Assembly: GCA_946539475.1 (NCBI GenBank)
Contig: CAMNHM010000003.1
Location: forward strand, 1-50,861
Reading direction: 5' to 3'
DNA: 50,861 bases
DNA from: an uncultured Prevotellaceae bacterium
GTDB taxonomy: Bacteria; Bacteroidota; Bacteroidia; Bacteroidales; Bacteroidaceae
A program made the translations under genes and the position numbers. Under the pieces are notes generated by a model, which worked only from the letters and a program-made list of their open reading frames with translations, was not told where the DNA came from and ran no database searches. Within the stretch, counting starts at the first letter, position 1, and every line of letters begins with the position of its first letter. Shown piece after piece: positions 34,494 to 42,907 of this stretch.

Positions 34494-37372
34494 GATTGGT
34501 CGATGTTATGGATGATTTCAGTGAGCTGGCGGTTCGCCTCACGGTCGTAGTCGGGCACATCAAGGTGTGCGATGAACGACACGTACATGTACTCCAACCA
34601 GGTGTAGTAGTTATTCTCGAACGAGACGGTCATCGACTTCGGGTTGTCGGTCAGCTCGTCGAAGAGGGCCGTCAGGCTGTCTTCCTCGAAATGAGAGGTG
34701 AGTTCCTTGCCGATATAGTCGAAGACGGGGAGGTAGTTCTGCTGTGCCACCTTCCGCGCGTTCTCACGGTCGTCGGCAGGGAGCAGCGAGTAGCCCAGGT
34801 CGATGACAAAGCTGTTGATGGTGCTCGACAGGATGTCGGCCACAAGACTCTCATTGATCGTATAGACATTGATGACGTTGACATACTCGGCGATGGCATC
34901 TGCCATGATATCGTTGAGGCGGAGGTAGTTACCCGTCTGGATGATATCGTCGAGCAGGGTCGACATCACGACACTGTCGAAACGCTGGTTTGCGAGAATC
35001 TGGTTCATGAACTCCACCGATTTGATATTCCTCTGCCAAAGATCGTAGACATAGTCTGCCAGCAGACAGGAGTTGAGCTTCTTCTTGAACGTTCCTGAGA
35101 AGAGCAGGTGATGGTCGATGTCACGGCTGCCCAGGTACTTCGCAGCCTCGTCCTGATCACGCAGGCCATAGACGCTCTGCAGGCGCTGCCAGCAGTCGGC
35201 AGCGGTGCGGCAGCCCTCGAAGTTGCGGCAACGCTTGAGGATGATCTCGTAGCTCTTGAAGTTGTTGTTCTTCTCGCCAAGCTCTCCGCTCTGTATCATG
35301 TGGTGGATGACCTGCAGACAACGTGTCTCAGAGATCTGCAGCGCCTGCAGCAGATGTCCGAAGAAATAGTTGTCCTCGTTGCAGGTGAAGTCCATCTCGC
35401 GGATGATGGAGTTAGCCTTACGGATATTCTCCTGGAGAATCTCTTCGACGTCCTCCGAGACGTGGTACTCGCTAAGCACATCAAGCAGCTTCTGGCGCGA
35501 CGCACTGAGTTGCTGTGCGAACTGTGCCTCGCGGGCCTTTGCCAGGCAGTCGGCGACGACGGCGAGGTTCTCAATGATATAGAGGGCTCCGTCGTTGTTG
35601 ATCGTTGCAGCGACATCCCAGGCCTTTGCCGGGTCGTCGAAGAACATGCGTACCTCACTGCTCTCACAGAACGAGCGCCGCAGCATGTCGTAGAACGTGC
35701 GGGGGATGGTAAGCGTCGTCTCTCGTCCCACATCGGAGAAACCGGCATAGAGCTTGCTGGTCTTCTCTCCCGAATATTTGAAGTCGCGCAGCAGGTAGCT
35801 GTTGCGGAAGAACTCCCCTGAGCGCGTCCAGTTCTTCACCCACTCCACGCCGTCGGCATTGAAGCACTCACCGTATAACACCTTCTGGAAGCGGGCCGTC
35901 CAGCGTCCGTCGATGGCATCACGCTCGTTGGCAGCGGCATTCTGGTCTTCCTCCATGTCGACATTGAACTTCGTACCAACGTAGAACAACGGTGAGATGC
36001 CCTGGCAGAGCTGCAGCGTGCGCTGACGCTCGTCAGGGGTCTTGCCGACATAGTTGGAAACCCATTTGTTCAGCGTGCTGAAGAGGTCAGTGACATCGTT
36101 CTGGGCATAGTCCTGACAGAACAGCAGGACGTTCAGCACGCGTGCCTCACTATATTTATTAAAGAGGTAGGCCACCTTTCCACGTAGCAACACGGTTGTA
36201 AGGATCTTCCCTTCGTCGAGTGTGGCCACGCTCTCCTTCTTCCTCGAACGGGCACCTGGAAAGTCCAGCAGGTCGGTGCTTTTGAGGATGGCCTTCTTCA
36301 CGGGCTCGTGGGTGATGCCATGCTGGGTCAGGGGGTCGTTGATCATCTCGAAGTCGTACGACGAGCTGCTCTCCAGGAAGTCATCGTCAATCCTAAACAC
36401 CACCTCTGCACAGATGGCACTCATCTCGCTCTTGTCGAGGTTGTCGACCTTCGTGAACGAGTCGCCACTACGCAGGAAGGCATAGGTGTAGCGGGGCTGC
36501 ACATCGTCGCCAGCCAGTCCGTTAAGGCACTGCACACTCATGATCGTATTCTCGTTCACTCCATGGTGAAGCACTGCCTCGACAGGCAGGTAGACATCCT
36601 GTGCGAATGACAGACGCCTCATGGTGCGCAGCAGGCGCTCATAAAGCTGGGACAGGTGATCCTCACGGCTCCAGAGAGTGGAGAAGATGTCGGCATAGTC
36701 GGTGACGGGGATGCGTCGTACGACGAGCGCCAGGCGTTCGAAGAAGTTGGAATCGCGGCTATAGAAAGCCTGTGCGTTATTGATATACTTGCGGAAGTAG
36801 TCCTTCATCTCCAGCACGTCGTCCTCAGTGACAGGTGCGTCACGCTGCTCAGGCAGGTCTTTGTAGCGGTCGTAGATGGTCTCTGCGAGCTGGTTGATCT
36901 CCGTCCCACTAGGCACGGTATAGTCGCCCAGGTCGTTGAAATAGCCGTCGCAGATGACCAGTGTGATGTCGGCCACCGACAGCGACTTCATCATCACCGG
37001 GAAGCGGGAACTGTAGCGCTGGGCGTTACGGGCGAACGACGAGAAGCGGGTGACGACACCCGTTGCCTCAGTGTTCTTCGTGATGGGGTTCATCTCGTTG
37101 ATGAAGTTATACTGCTGTCCGTCGACACTGACGGTAAACGGCTTCCCGTCCTTCTGCAGGATATTACTCATGAGGTACGACTTGCCGGCCTGGCTCTTAC
37201 CATAGGCAGCAATAGCTGGGTTCTCGGCCTCTGCCAGAGCCAGCTTGCGCAGCTTACGGCGCTCCTCGACGAGCTGCATAAAGCGCTGCTCGTAGTGCTC
37301 CGGCTTGTTCCTCCTGATCCAGGCCAGCGCATCATTTACCAGCCCAATCTGTGTATTGATCTTCTGTATCAT
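34490..37372 (-). CDS. SrfC-like P-loop GTPase
   Basis: A 960-residue protein resembling the SrfC family ('putative virulence factor' of enterobacterial srfABC loci). After a helical N-terminus comes the P-loop GKSQAGKS (58-65) in the segment AIAAYGKSQAGKSYLMSNIL. A G3-like DFPG is at 370-373 (STDLLDFPGARSR) and a strand LLFCQDYAQ near 416-424. The long distance between P-loop and DFPG indicates a large insertion. The last 550 residues are predicted helical with no membrane span. The layout resembles large dynamin-like GTPases. It is second in the operon, 44 bases after the SrfB-like gene, the same partnership as in srfABC. Confidence 0.75.
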   Translation of the reverse strand: MIQKINTQIGLVNDALAWIRRNKPEHYEQRFMQLVEERRKLRKLALAEAENPAIAAYGKSQAGKSYLMSNILQKDGKPFTVSVDGQQYNFINEMNPITKNTEATGVVTRFSSFARNAQRYSSRFPVMMKSLSVADITLVICDGYFNDLGDYTVPSGTEINQLAETIYDRYKDLPEQRDAPVTEDDVLEMKDYFRKYINNAQAFYSRDSNFFERLALVVRRIPVTDYADIFSTLWSREDHLSQLYERLLRTMRRLSFAQDVYLPVEAVLHHGVNENTIMSVQCLNGLAGDDVQPRYTYAFLRSGDSFTKVDNLDKSEMSAICAEVVFRIDDDFLESSSSYDFEMINDPLTQHGITHEPVKKAILKSTDLLDFPGARSRKKESVATLDEGKILTTVLLRGKVAYLFNKYSEARVLNVLLFCQDYAQNDVTDLFSTLNKWVSNYVGKTPDERQRTLQLCQGISPLFYVGTKFNVDMEEDQNAAANERDAIDGRWTARFQKVLYGECFNADGVEWVKNWTRSGEFFRNSYLLRDFKYSGEKTSKLYAGFSDVGRETTLTIPRTFYDMLRRSFCESSEVRMFFDDPAKAWDVAATINNDGALYIIENLAVVADCLAKAREAQFAQQLSASRQKLLDVLSEYHVSEDVEEILQENIRKANSIIREMDFTCNEDNYFFGHLLQALQISETRCLQVIHHMIQSGELGEKNNNFKSYEIILKRCRNFEGCRTAADCWQRLQSVYGLRDQDEAAKYLGSRDIDHHLLFSGTFKKKLNSCLLADYVYDLWQRNIKSVEFMNQILANQRFDSVVMSTLLDDIIQTGNYLRLNDIMADAIAEYVNVINVYTINESLVADILSSTINSFVIDLGYSLLPADDRENARKVAQQNYLPVFDYIGKELTSHFEEDSLTALFDELTDNPKSMTVSFENNYYTWLEYMYVSFIAHLDVPDYDREANRQLTEIIHNIDQS

Positions 37373-37416
37373 AAGTAATCTTTAAAAATCAACCTGATAG
37401 GTGTTCGAGGTTCAGA

Positions 37417-40400
37417 CTATTTCACCGCGAGCTCAAACTCTCCCTTGTCGAGCCAGTACTTGCCATCGTCGGTGATTGACTGCAGCACAAGGTCGACCGA
37501 CGACTTGGGCAGCGTGTTGCCCTGCTCGTCCATAACCTCCTCTACCTGCAGGTCTTCACGGTTCTCATAGTAGTTGCGCGAGAGGGTCAGGCGCAGGGCA
37601 TGATTTCCAGCACGGTTATAGACGGCATAGAGCGGACGCGCCTGGTAGAGGGGAGTGTCGAGCTGCTTGCAGCCAATGAACGACGGGAAGACGACCATCT
37701 GCACGGTCGCCGTGCTCTTCGTCGGCGTGAGGTAGCTAGTGCTGACTTGCTGGCGACGGGAGTTATAGTCGCCAAGGTAGACGGCCGTCGACTTCATCTT
37801 GGCAATCATCCTGCTGAAGTCGATACTCAGGCCATTGAAGCCCTGGCTGGAAGCGAGGTAGCCCACCATGGCTCCGACAGCCACCACCGACTTCTGGTCG
37901 TAGAAGTACCCCTGCCCGTCGGCGAAGGGATACCACGTCCCCACCCGATACTCGTTAAGGCGTATCAGGCGATCGGGCGAGATGGGGATATATTTGATGA
38001 AGAGCTCGGTGATGGCATCCAGCGACGATGGGCGTCCGGCGAGGATCAGCACGTCGCAGTGATGGGCATAGAGCACGACGGAGAGCTGGCGCATCAGTGG
38101 CTCCAGCGTGTTCTTCACGATGGCCGCTACTTCTTGGGGGTCGAAACGCCATGAAAGTTCCTTGAAGCTGAAGCCGAAATGGCGCTCGAAATAGTCCATG
38201 AGGTAGTCGGCAGGCTCCAGGCTGGCGAAGATTTCCTGATAGCTGTACACCCGTGTGGGGCGCTTCAGCCGCAGCAGTTCCAGGAAGAGCTGTGCGATGG
38301 GCTGCGACACCTGTGTGTTGAAATCCACGCGGCAGCGGCGGTCGTGATGGCCCATCATTGCACTGTCGTAGCCGAAGAAGTCGCGCAGCAGATTCTGGGC
38401 GAAGGCTCTCAGCAGGCTGGCGCGTCGTTCACTGCTAACCTCATTGACGATGTCGTAGACCTTCCCCTGATAGACGGCATTGTCCTTCAGGCAGGGCAGC
38501 TGCTGCAGCTCATCGCTGGTCATGTCGCTCAGCCGTGTGTGCAGCGCACTGAAGATATTTCCTTGATCGCGCTGATGGGTCTCGCGACCTTCGATGACAA
38601 GATTCTGGATAATGTTCCTCAGAATCTCGTCACCAGCCAGGTAGAAGCTGTCCCAGAACAGGGGGATGGGCGTCAGCATGCTGCGGCCCTGGCCCTTGCA
38701 CTGGTACGAGCAGATCATCAGGTCGGTAGTGCCGGCACCGATGTCGATGCTCCCGATGGTCAGCGAGTTGCCCTCGTAGCCATCTTCCTTCTCCTCGGGC
38801 CGCACATGGCCCTTTAGCTCGAAGAACTTGTGTATCTCGCCACTATAGCGCTGGGCAATCTCGGCATAGAGGTAGACTAGCTGGCAGCACGATGCCTCGT
38901 CGAAGCTCCACATGCGCCGACGCCCTTCCTGACCGTCCTGCTCGCTGCGCCGCAGCGACTCCGAGGTGGGGATCACCATCGGACGTCCGAAGGCGGGCGT
39001 CGAGTGTCCGAGGGCGAGGATTGCCTCTTCGGCACACTGCCGCAGTCGCACTTGCTCCTTGACAGGCATGGCCGTCGGACAGGTCAGGATGACGTTGCGC
39101 AGCTGGCGCCGGCAGTCCATGTTCCCGTGCTTCGTACGGAACTTGATGGAGTTGATCTGCATCTGCGCCTGCTGCAGGATCTCAATCAGCACGAAGGTCA
39201 TCAGCGAGGCCCTCGAGTAGCTGGTGCCGTCGCGGTTATCGTCATGGCCTCCCAGGCCGATATAATTGCCATTATGGTCGAAGAGGTCGCTGAGCCCTTC
39301 AATATAGATATTGTCCGACAGCCGCACGTTATAGGGGTCGTCGACGGTGTTGAGGAATTCCCAATGACCATCGAACGGTCGGGTGTCCCAGAGGTAGCGC
39401 TTCGGGCTACTGTAGTTGGTGGTACGCTCGCTCAATCCCTCCTCCTCCATCGAGCGGTAGACGAGGCGGCGGGCCTCGTCGCCGATCCTCACCAGCGAGC
39501 GCCACTCGAACAAGTCGTCGTCGAGCACGATGTCATTGCCGAAGTCTGCCTTGCGGAATGCCAGGCGCATATCGAACGACTTCTCATAGGTGCGCGACGG
39601 ATCGCTCATGTCGCGTATCTCGAGCATCATCGCCTTCGTGAAGTCGCCCTCCTCGAAAAGCACGCCGCAGGTGCGGGAGTTGCCGATATCCAGCACGAGG
39701 TCTACGTCGACCGTCTTTCGCAGGTTGTGGTGGAGGGTGATTTCGGGCGCAACGCCTTCCAGGCGAATGAAATTCACCAGGTAGACGTAGTAGGCGACAT
39801 AGCGCATTGACTCCGTGCGGTCCATCTGTCCGAGCAACGAGGCAACATAGTCGGCGAAGGCTGGGAAATAGGGACTCGTCGACATGAAGTCGATGAGCTG
39901 GTCGGCGCGGTTGCAGAGGCAGAACGTCTTTTCCTCGCCCTCATCCTCGTAGAAGTAGGGGCGTTTGTAGTGGCTGACGGCATCCTGGTCCGTGCCGAAG
40001 TTGATCATATTGCTCTTACCAGCCAGCGGGTCGTTATCGCCGAGCGTGGTGTCCAAGGCCCAAAGGAAGCGGTAGCGCTGGGTGCCCTTCCTGCTGCCCT
40101 CGCCGACGCGCTCGATCTTCACCCTGCACCAGGCGAAGGGGTCGCCCGTGGTGGTGCCGTCGATGCCGCACTCGAACATCGGCATCGGCAGCCATTTGCC
40201 CAGTAGCAATTCAAAGGCGGCACTTACCGTACCATCCTGGCGTGACCTCACACGGAAGCTCTGCAGCGAGCTCATCGTCAGCAGCTCCTCGTCGCCGTCG
40301 CGGAAATTAGTAAAGCTGCCGCTTCCCGCATCCTGAGCAATGCGCTGCAGGCCTGCCTCGTCGAGCTCCTCACGCCCGTCGGGCAGCAACGCCGTCTGAC

Positions 40401-40614
40401 CTGCCCGGCGCAGCTCGCTGAGGGGGATATAGACGGCGTCGTCCTGATGATAGCACAACAGGTCGAAGAGCCGACGGCCACTGAGGAAGTCGGTGCTCTC
40501 GCAGAAGGCGTATTTCAGCGTCCGTCCGTTGGGGAAGACGAGCTGCTCCGACGGGTTGAACTCTTTCTCCGTCACTATGAACTGTATGCCGCTATTCGCT
40601 ATTAGGTGTTCCAT
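37417..40614 (-). CDS. SrfB-like actin/Hsp70-fold ATPase
   Basis: A 1065-residue protein matching the SrfB family by pattern. Residues 1-300 are an N-terminal region of unknown role. The actin-like ATPase core begins with phosphate-1 loop LDIGNSRT (308-315). CPTAMP (512-517) follows, then phosphate-2 loop DIGAGTTDLMI (624-634), and the adenosine-site segment LILAGRPSSL (856-865) with YFYDQKSVVAVGAM near 903-916. SrfB was named as an SsrB-regulated factor in Salmonella, but its biochemical role is unknown to me. It is the first gene of the operon, with a consensus promoter upstream. No signal peptide; cytoplasmic. Confidence 0.8.
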   Translation of the reverse strand: MEHLIANSGIQFIVTEKEFNPSEQLVFPNGRTLKYAFCESTDFLSGRRLFDLLCYHQDDAVYIPLSELRRAGQTALLPDGREELDEAGLQRIAQDAGSGSFTNFRDGDEELLTMSSLQSFRVRSRQDGTVSAAFELLLGKWLPMPMFECGIDGTTTGDPFAWCRVKIERVGEGSRKGTQRYRFLWALDTTLGDNDPLAGKSNMINFGTDQDAVSHYKRPYFYEDEGEEKTFCLCNRADQLIDFMSTSPYFPAFADYVASLLGQMDRTESMRYVAYYVYLVNFIRLEGVAPEITLHHNLRKTVDVDLVLDIGNSRTCGVLFEEGDFTKAMMLEIRDMSDPSRTYEKSFDMRLAFRKADFGNDIVLDDDLFEWRSLVRIGDEARRLVYRSMEEEGLSERTTNYSSPKRYLWDTRPFDGHWEFLNTVDDPYNVRLSDNIYIEGLSDLFDHNGNYIGLGGHDDNRDGTSYSRASLMTFVLIEILQQAQMQINSIKFRTKHGNMDCRRQLRNVILTCPTAMPVKEQVRLRQCAEEAILALGHSTPAFGRPMVIPTSESLRRSEQDGQEGRRRMWSFDEASCCQLVYLYAEIAQRYSGEIHKFFELKGHVRPEEKEDGYEGNSLTIGSIDIGAGTTDLMICSYQCKGQGRSMLTPIPLFWDSFYLAGDEILRNIIQNLVIEGRETHQRDQGNIFSALHTRLSDMTSDELQQLPCLKDNAVYQGKVYDIVNEVSSERRASLLRAFAQNLLRDFFGYDSAMMGHHDRRCRVDFNTQVSQPIAQLFLELLRLKRPTRVYSYQEIFASLEPADYLMDYFERHFGFSFKELSWRFDPQEVAAIVKNTLEPLMRQLSVVLYAHHCDVLILAGRPSSLDAITELFIKYIPISPDRLIRLNEYRVGTWYPFADGQGYFYDQKSVVAVGAMVGYLASSQGFNGLSIDFSRMIAKMKSTAVYLGDYNSRRQQVSTSYLTPTKSTATVQMVVFPSFIGCKQLDTPLYQARPLYAVYNRAGNHALRLTLSRNYYENREDLQVEEVMDEQGNTLPKSSVDLVLQSITDDGKYWLDKGEFELAVK

Positions 40615-40665
40615 CGGTTGTTTAGGGTATATGGGGGTTATTTGTATCTATACACTTTCAACCTG

Positions 40666-40697
40666 CAAATATACGAGATTTCCACGAAACAAACAAA
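40666..40697 (-). promoter_or_regulatory. putative promoter of the Srf-type operon
   Basis: On the minus strand TTTG (40697-40694), a 20-base spacer and TATATTTG (40673-40666) match the Bacteroidota consensus. The leader to the ATG at 40614 is about 45 bases. Confidence 0.7.
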
Positions 40698-40737
40698 TTT
40701 TTCTGCATAAAACGAACGGCATATCAGTTTTTTTTCA

Positions 40738-40745
40738 TAAATTTG
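40738..40745 (+). promoter_or_regulatory. putative GH43 gene promoter -7 element
   Basis: TAAATTTG (40738-40745) matches TAnnTTTG and lies 21 bases before the ATG at 40767. No TTTG at the -33 distance. The element is divergent from the Srf-type operon promoter, 65 bases away. Confidence 0.45.
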
Positions 40746-40766
40746 CAGACAGAAACGACAGACGAT

Positions 40767-42338
40767 ATGAAGAGGCACATCACAACACTGCTGTCAGCGA
40801 CCCTCCTGACGGTCGGACTGACGGCCACTGCCCAGCAGAAGCTGGACTGGGGCGACCAGCACAACGCGACATACAAGAACCCGGTGCTCAACGCCGACTA
40901 CAGCGACCCCGACGTTATACGCGTCGGTAACAGGTATTACATGGTGGCCAGCGACTTCCACTACCTAGGCATGCAGGTGCTGGAGTCGGCCGACCTGATG
41001 AACTGGCAGATCGTGAGCCAGATTTACGACCGCTTCGACCTGCCTGGATGGGACGCCAACCTGCACTATGCAGGAGGCTCATGGGCACCGGCCATCCGCT
41101 ACCACGACGGTCTGTTCTACGTCTTCTTCTGCACGCCCGACGAAGGTCTGTTCCTCTCCACCGCCACCGACCCGCACGGGCCATGGAGCCCCCTGCACTA
41201 CGTGAAGAGCGTGGCGAAATGGGAGGATCCCTGCCCGCTGTGGGACGACGACGGCAAGGCATACCTCGGACGAAGCCAACACGGCGCAGGCCCGATCATC
41301 ATCCATCGCATGTCGCCCGACGGACGCCAGCTGCTCGACGACGGCGTGACAGTATATACCGGCCCCGTGGCAGAAGGCACGAAATTCCTCAAGCGCGACG
41401 GCTATTATTACATCATCATCCCCGAAGGAGGCGTGGGACAAGGATGGCAGACGGTGCTGCGCGCACGCTCCATCTACGGTCCCTACGAGAAGCGCGTCGT
41501 GCTGGAACAGGGATCCACAGCCGTCAACGGCCCCCATCAAGGGGCACTCGTCGACACGGAGGAAGGCACCTGGTGGTTCCTCCACTTCCAAGAGACGCAT
41601 CCCCGCGGCCGAGTCGTCCACCTTCAGCCGGCGCGGTGGAAGGACGGATGGCCGCTCATGGGTGTCGACATCGACGGCAACGGCATCGGTGAGCCCGTCG
41701 ACGTATGGACAGCACCGCTAGCCGCCGTTCCCACGCCACTGCCCACGTCCGACGAGTTTACAGCCGACAAGCACTACTGGGCCGGACAGCAGCAACGCGC
41801 TCTGCCGTTGCAGTGGCAGTGGAACCACAATCCCGTCGACGATGCATGGAGCCTCACCGAACGACCAGGGTGGCTCTCGTTGCACGCAATGATGGGTCAC
41901 AGCCTGCCCGCCGCCCGCAACACACTGACGCAGAAGACGATGGGATACGAGAGCGTGGCAACGACGAAGGTCGACTGCACGAAGATGCGCGACGACGACC
42001 ATGCCGGACTGCTCTGCATGGCAAACCACTTCATGGGGGTTGGCATCTGCCGGCAACAGGGGCGTCTGGCGCTATTCATAGAGCGCGACGGGCAGCGCAC
42101 CGTCGTACGCAACCTGCGAGCCACCACAGCCCAGCTGCGCGTCACCATCGACAGTCGTGCGAACACCCATCAGTTTGCCGTCAGCACCGACGGCCGCACT
42201 TTCCAGCCCGTAGGCGACCCCTTCGCCCTGCGTATGGGCAGTTGGAAGGGCTCTCGCGTGGGCCTCTTCTGCTACAACACAAAGGGAAACGGAGGAACAG
42301 CGCAATTCGACTATTTCCACTACGACATCACACGCTGA
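40767..42338 (+). CDS. secreted GH43 glycoside hydrolase (beta-xylosidase/arabinofuranosidase type)
   Basis: A 523-residue secreted enzyme with signal peptide MKRHITTLLSATLLTVGLTATAQ. The five-blade propeller (about 36-310) shows the three GH43 acidic residues: base D47 in DYSDPDV, D154 in WEDPCPLWD, and acid E203 in VAEGTKF. The C-terminal part (about 330-523) is the concanavalin-like domain found in GH43 beta-xylosidases (WQWNHNP, GLLCMANHFMGVGI, VGLFCYNTKGNGG). It probably removes xylose or arabinose from hemicellulose. I start at 40767, because an upstream ATG at 40743 lies inside the -7 element. It is divergent from the Srf-type operon and single. Confidence 0.9.
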   Translation: MKRHITTLLSATLLTVGLTATAQQKLDWGDQHNATYKNPVLNADYSDPDVIRVGNRYYMVASDFHYLGMQVLESADLMNWQIVSQIYDRFDLPGWDANLHYAGGSWAPAIRYHDGLFYVFFCTPDEGLFLSTATDPHGPWSPLHYVKSVAKWEDPCPLWDDDGKAYLGRSQHGAGPIIIHRMSPDGRQLLDDGVTVYTGPVAEGTKFLKRDGYYYIIIPEGGVGQGWQTVLRARSIYGPYEKRVVLEQGSTAVNGPHQGALVDTEEGTWWFLHFQETHPRGRVVHLQPARWKDGWPLMGVDIDGNGIGEPVDVWTAPLAAVPTPLPTSDEFTADKHYWAGQQQRALPLQWQWNHNPVDDAWSLTERPGWLSLHAMMGHSLPAARNTLTQKTMGYESVATTKVDCTKMRDDDHAGLLCMANHFMGVGICRQQGRLALFIERDGQRTVVRNLRATTAQLRVTIDSRANTHQFAVSTDGRTFQPVGDPFALRMGSWKGSRVGLFCYNTKGNGGTAQFDYFHYDITR

Positions 42339-42381
42339 TAATGTGCTCAACTATCGCAAGTCGGGGAGGTAAGGGAGTCAT

Positions 42382-42588
42382 CCCTTGTGTCCTTGGCCTG
42401 CATAGAAGGCTACCTGCGACACCAAAACAACTTGTTTTGGTAAGCAAAGTATGCCACTTTGATGATCAAAGTATGCTTCTTTGAAGACCAAAACAACTTG
42501 TTTTGGTAGCGCGAGAAGCTTCTTCGCATCTCAAAGTCTCGCAGTGTGAAATGGAAAGTAGCAGAAGAATGATGCGAAAAAGCACACT
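42382..42588 (-). repeat. dispersed palindromic element, copy B (inverted relative to A)
   Basis: Reverse-complement homologue of 23891-24098. The two 21-base palindromes lie at 42421-42441 and 42487-42507, again 66 bases apart. Differences from copy A include the central palindrome base. The same two-base change (CG to AT in element orientation) appears at both internal GCCGACTTTG sub-repeats. Confidence 0.9.
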
Positions 42589-42724
42589 CTTCTGCTACTT
42601 ACTGTCATCCAAATGCAGTCTGACGACCGGTTTTGATTTATCTTAATTAGTGCCAATTTGTTTCTTAAAAAACATCGAGAATCAGTTTCCTCACGACAAG
42701 CGCAACGCTCTGCGGCCACTTTCG

Positions 42725-42859
42725 TTCGGCTCGTTTCGCATCTCGACACCGCTAGTGCCGAAAGTCGAGGCCGCTAGTGCCGACGATACGCAGGGAAGTA
42801 GCGAATGTAAGCAGCCGGAGTTCCGATACTAGCAACCTCGAGATACGGAACGAGCCGGA
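42725..42859. repeat. long imperfect inverted repeat
   Basis: GGCTCGTTTCGCATCTCGA (42728-42746) pairs with TCGAGATACGGAACGAGCC (42838-42856) over 19 positions with two G.U-compatible changes. Further pairing lies inside (GCTAGTG with TACTAGC). It also contains a short direct repeat CCGCTAGTGCCGA (at about 42750 and 42771). It lies just after the CotH-family gene's end, so it could be a transcript-end structure. Confidence 0.75.
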
Positions 42860-42907
42860 GAAAACGCCGCGGGGAGCCCCACCAAAGAGCCCTGGGAGCG
42901 AAGCAAA

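Larger units (their letters stand above)
28406..40614 (-). other. eight-gene SrfB/SrfC-type operon
   Basis: Eight minus-strand genes packed from 40614 down to 28406 with overlaps of 4 or 10 bases at four junctions and gaps of 18 to 44 bases at the other three. Order of transcription: SrfB-like ATPase, SrfC-like GTPase, membrane subtilase, second GTPase-like protein, two proteins with single C-terminal spans, DUF1294 protein, YfaP-like anchored protein. A consensus promoter precedes the first gene. No housekeeping gene is included. The close packing argues that the products work together. Confidence 0.8.
42339..42907. other. gene-free spacer with dispersed repeat copy B and a long imperfect hairpin
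   Basis: A stretch of 569 bases between the convergent GH43 and CotH-family genes. It holds dispersed element B (42382-42588), a perfect 12-bp inverted repeat AGTAGCAGAAGA / TCTTCTGCTACT (42557-42568 and 42588-42599), and a long imperfect inverted repeat (42725-42859). No gene is supported; short frames here have no protein features. Confidence 0.75.

Noticed and set aside
23891..42588. Invertible 18-kb segment between element copies A and B
   Set aside because: The copies are imperfect, no recombinase is present, and the segment contains essential genes such as fabD in normal context. Inversion is possible in principle but not supported.
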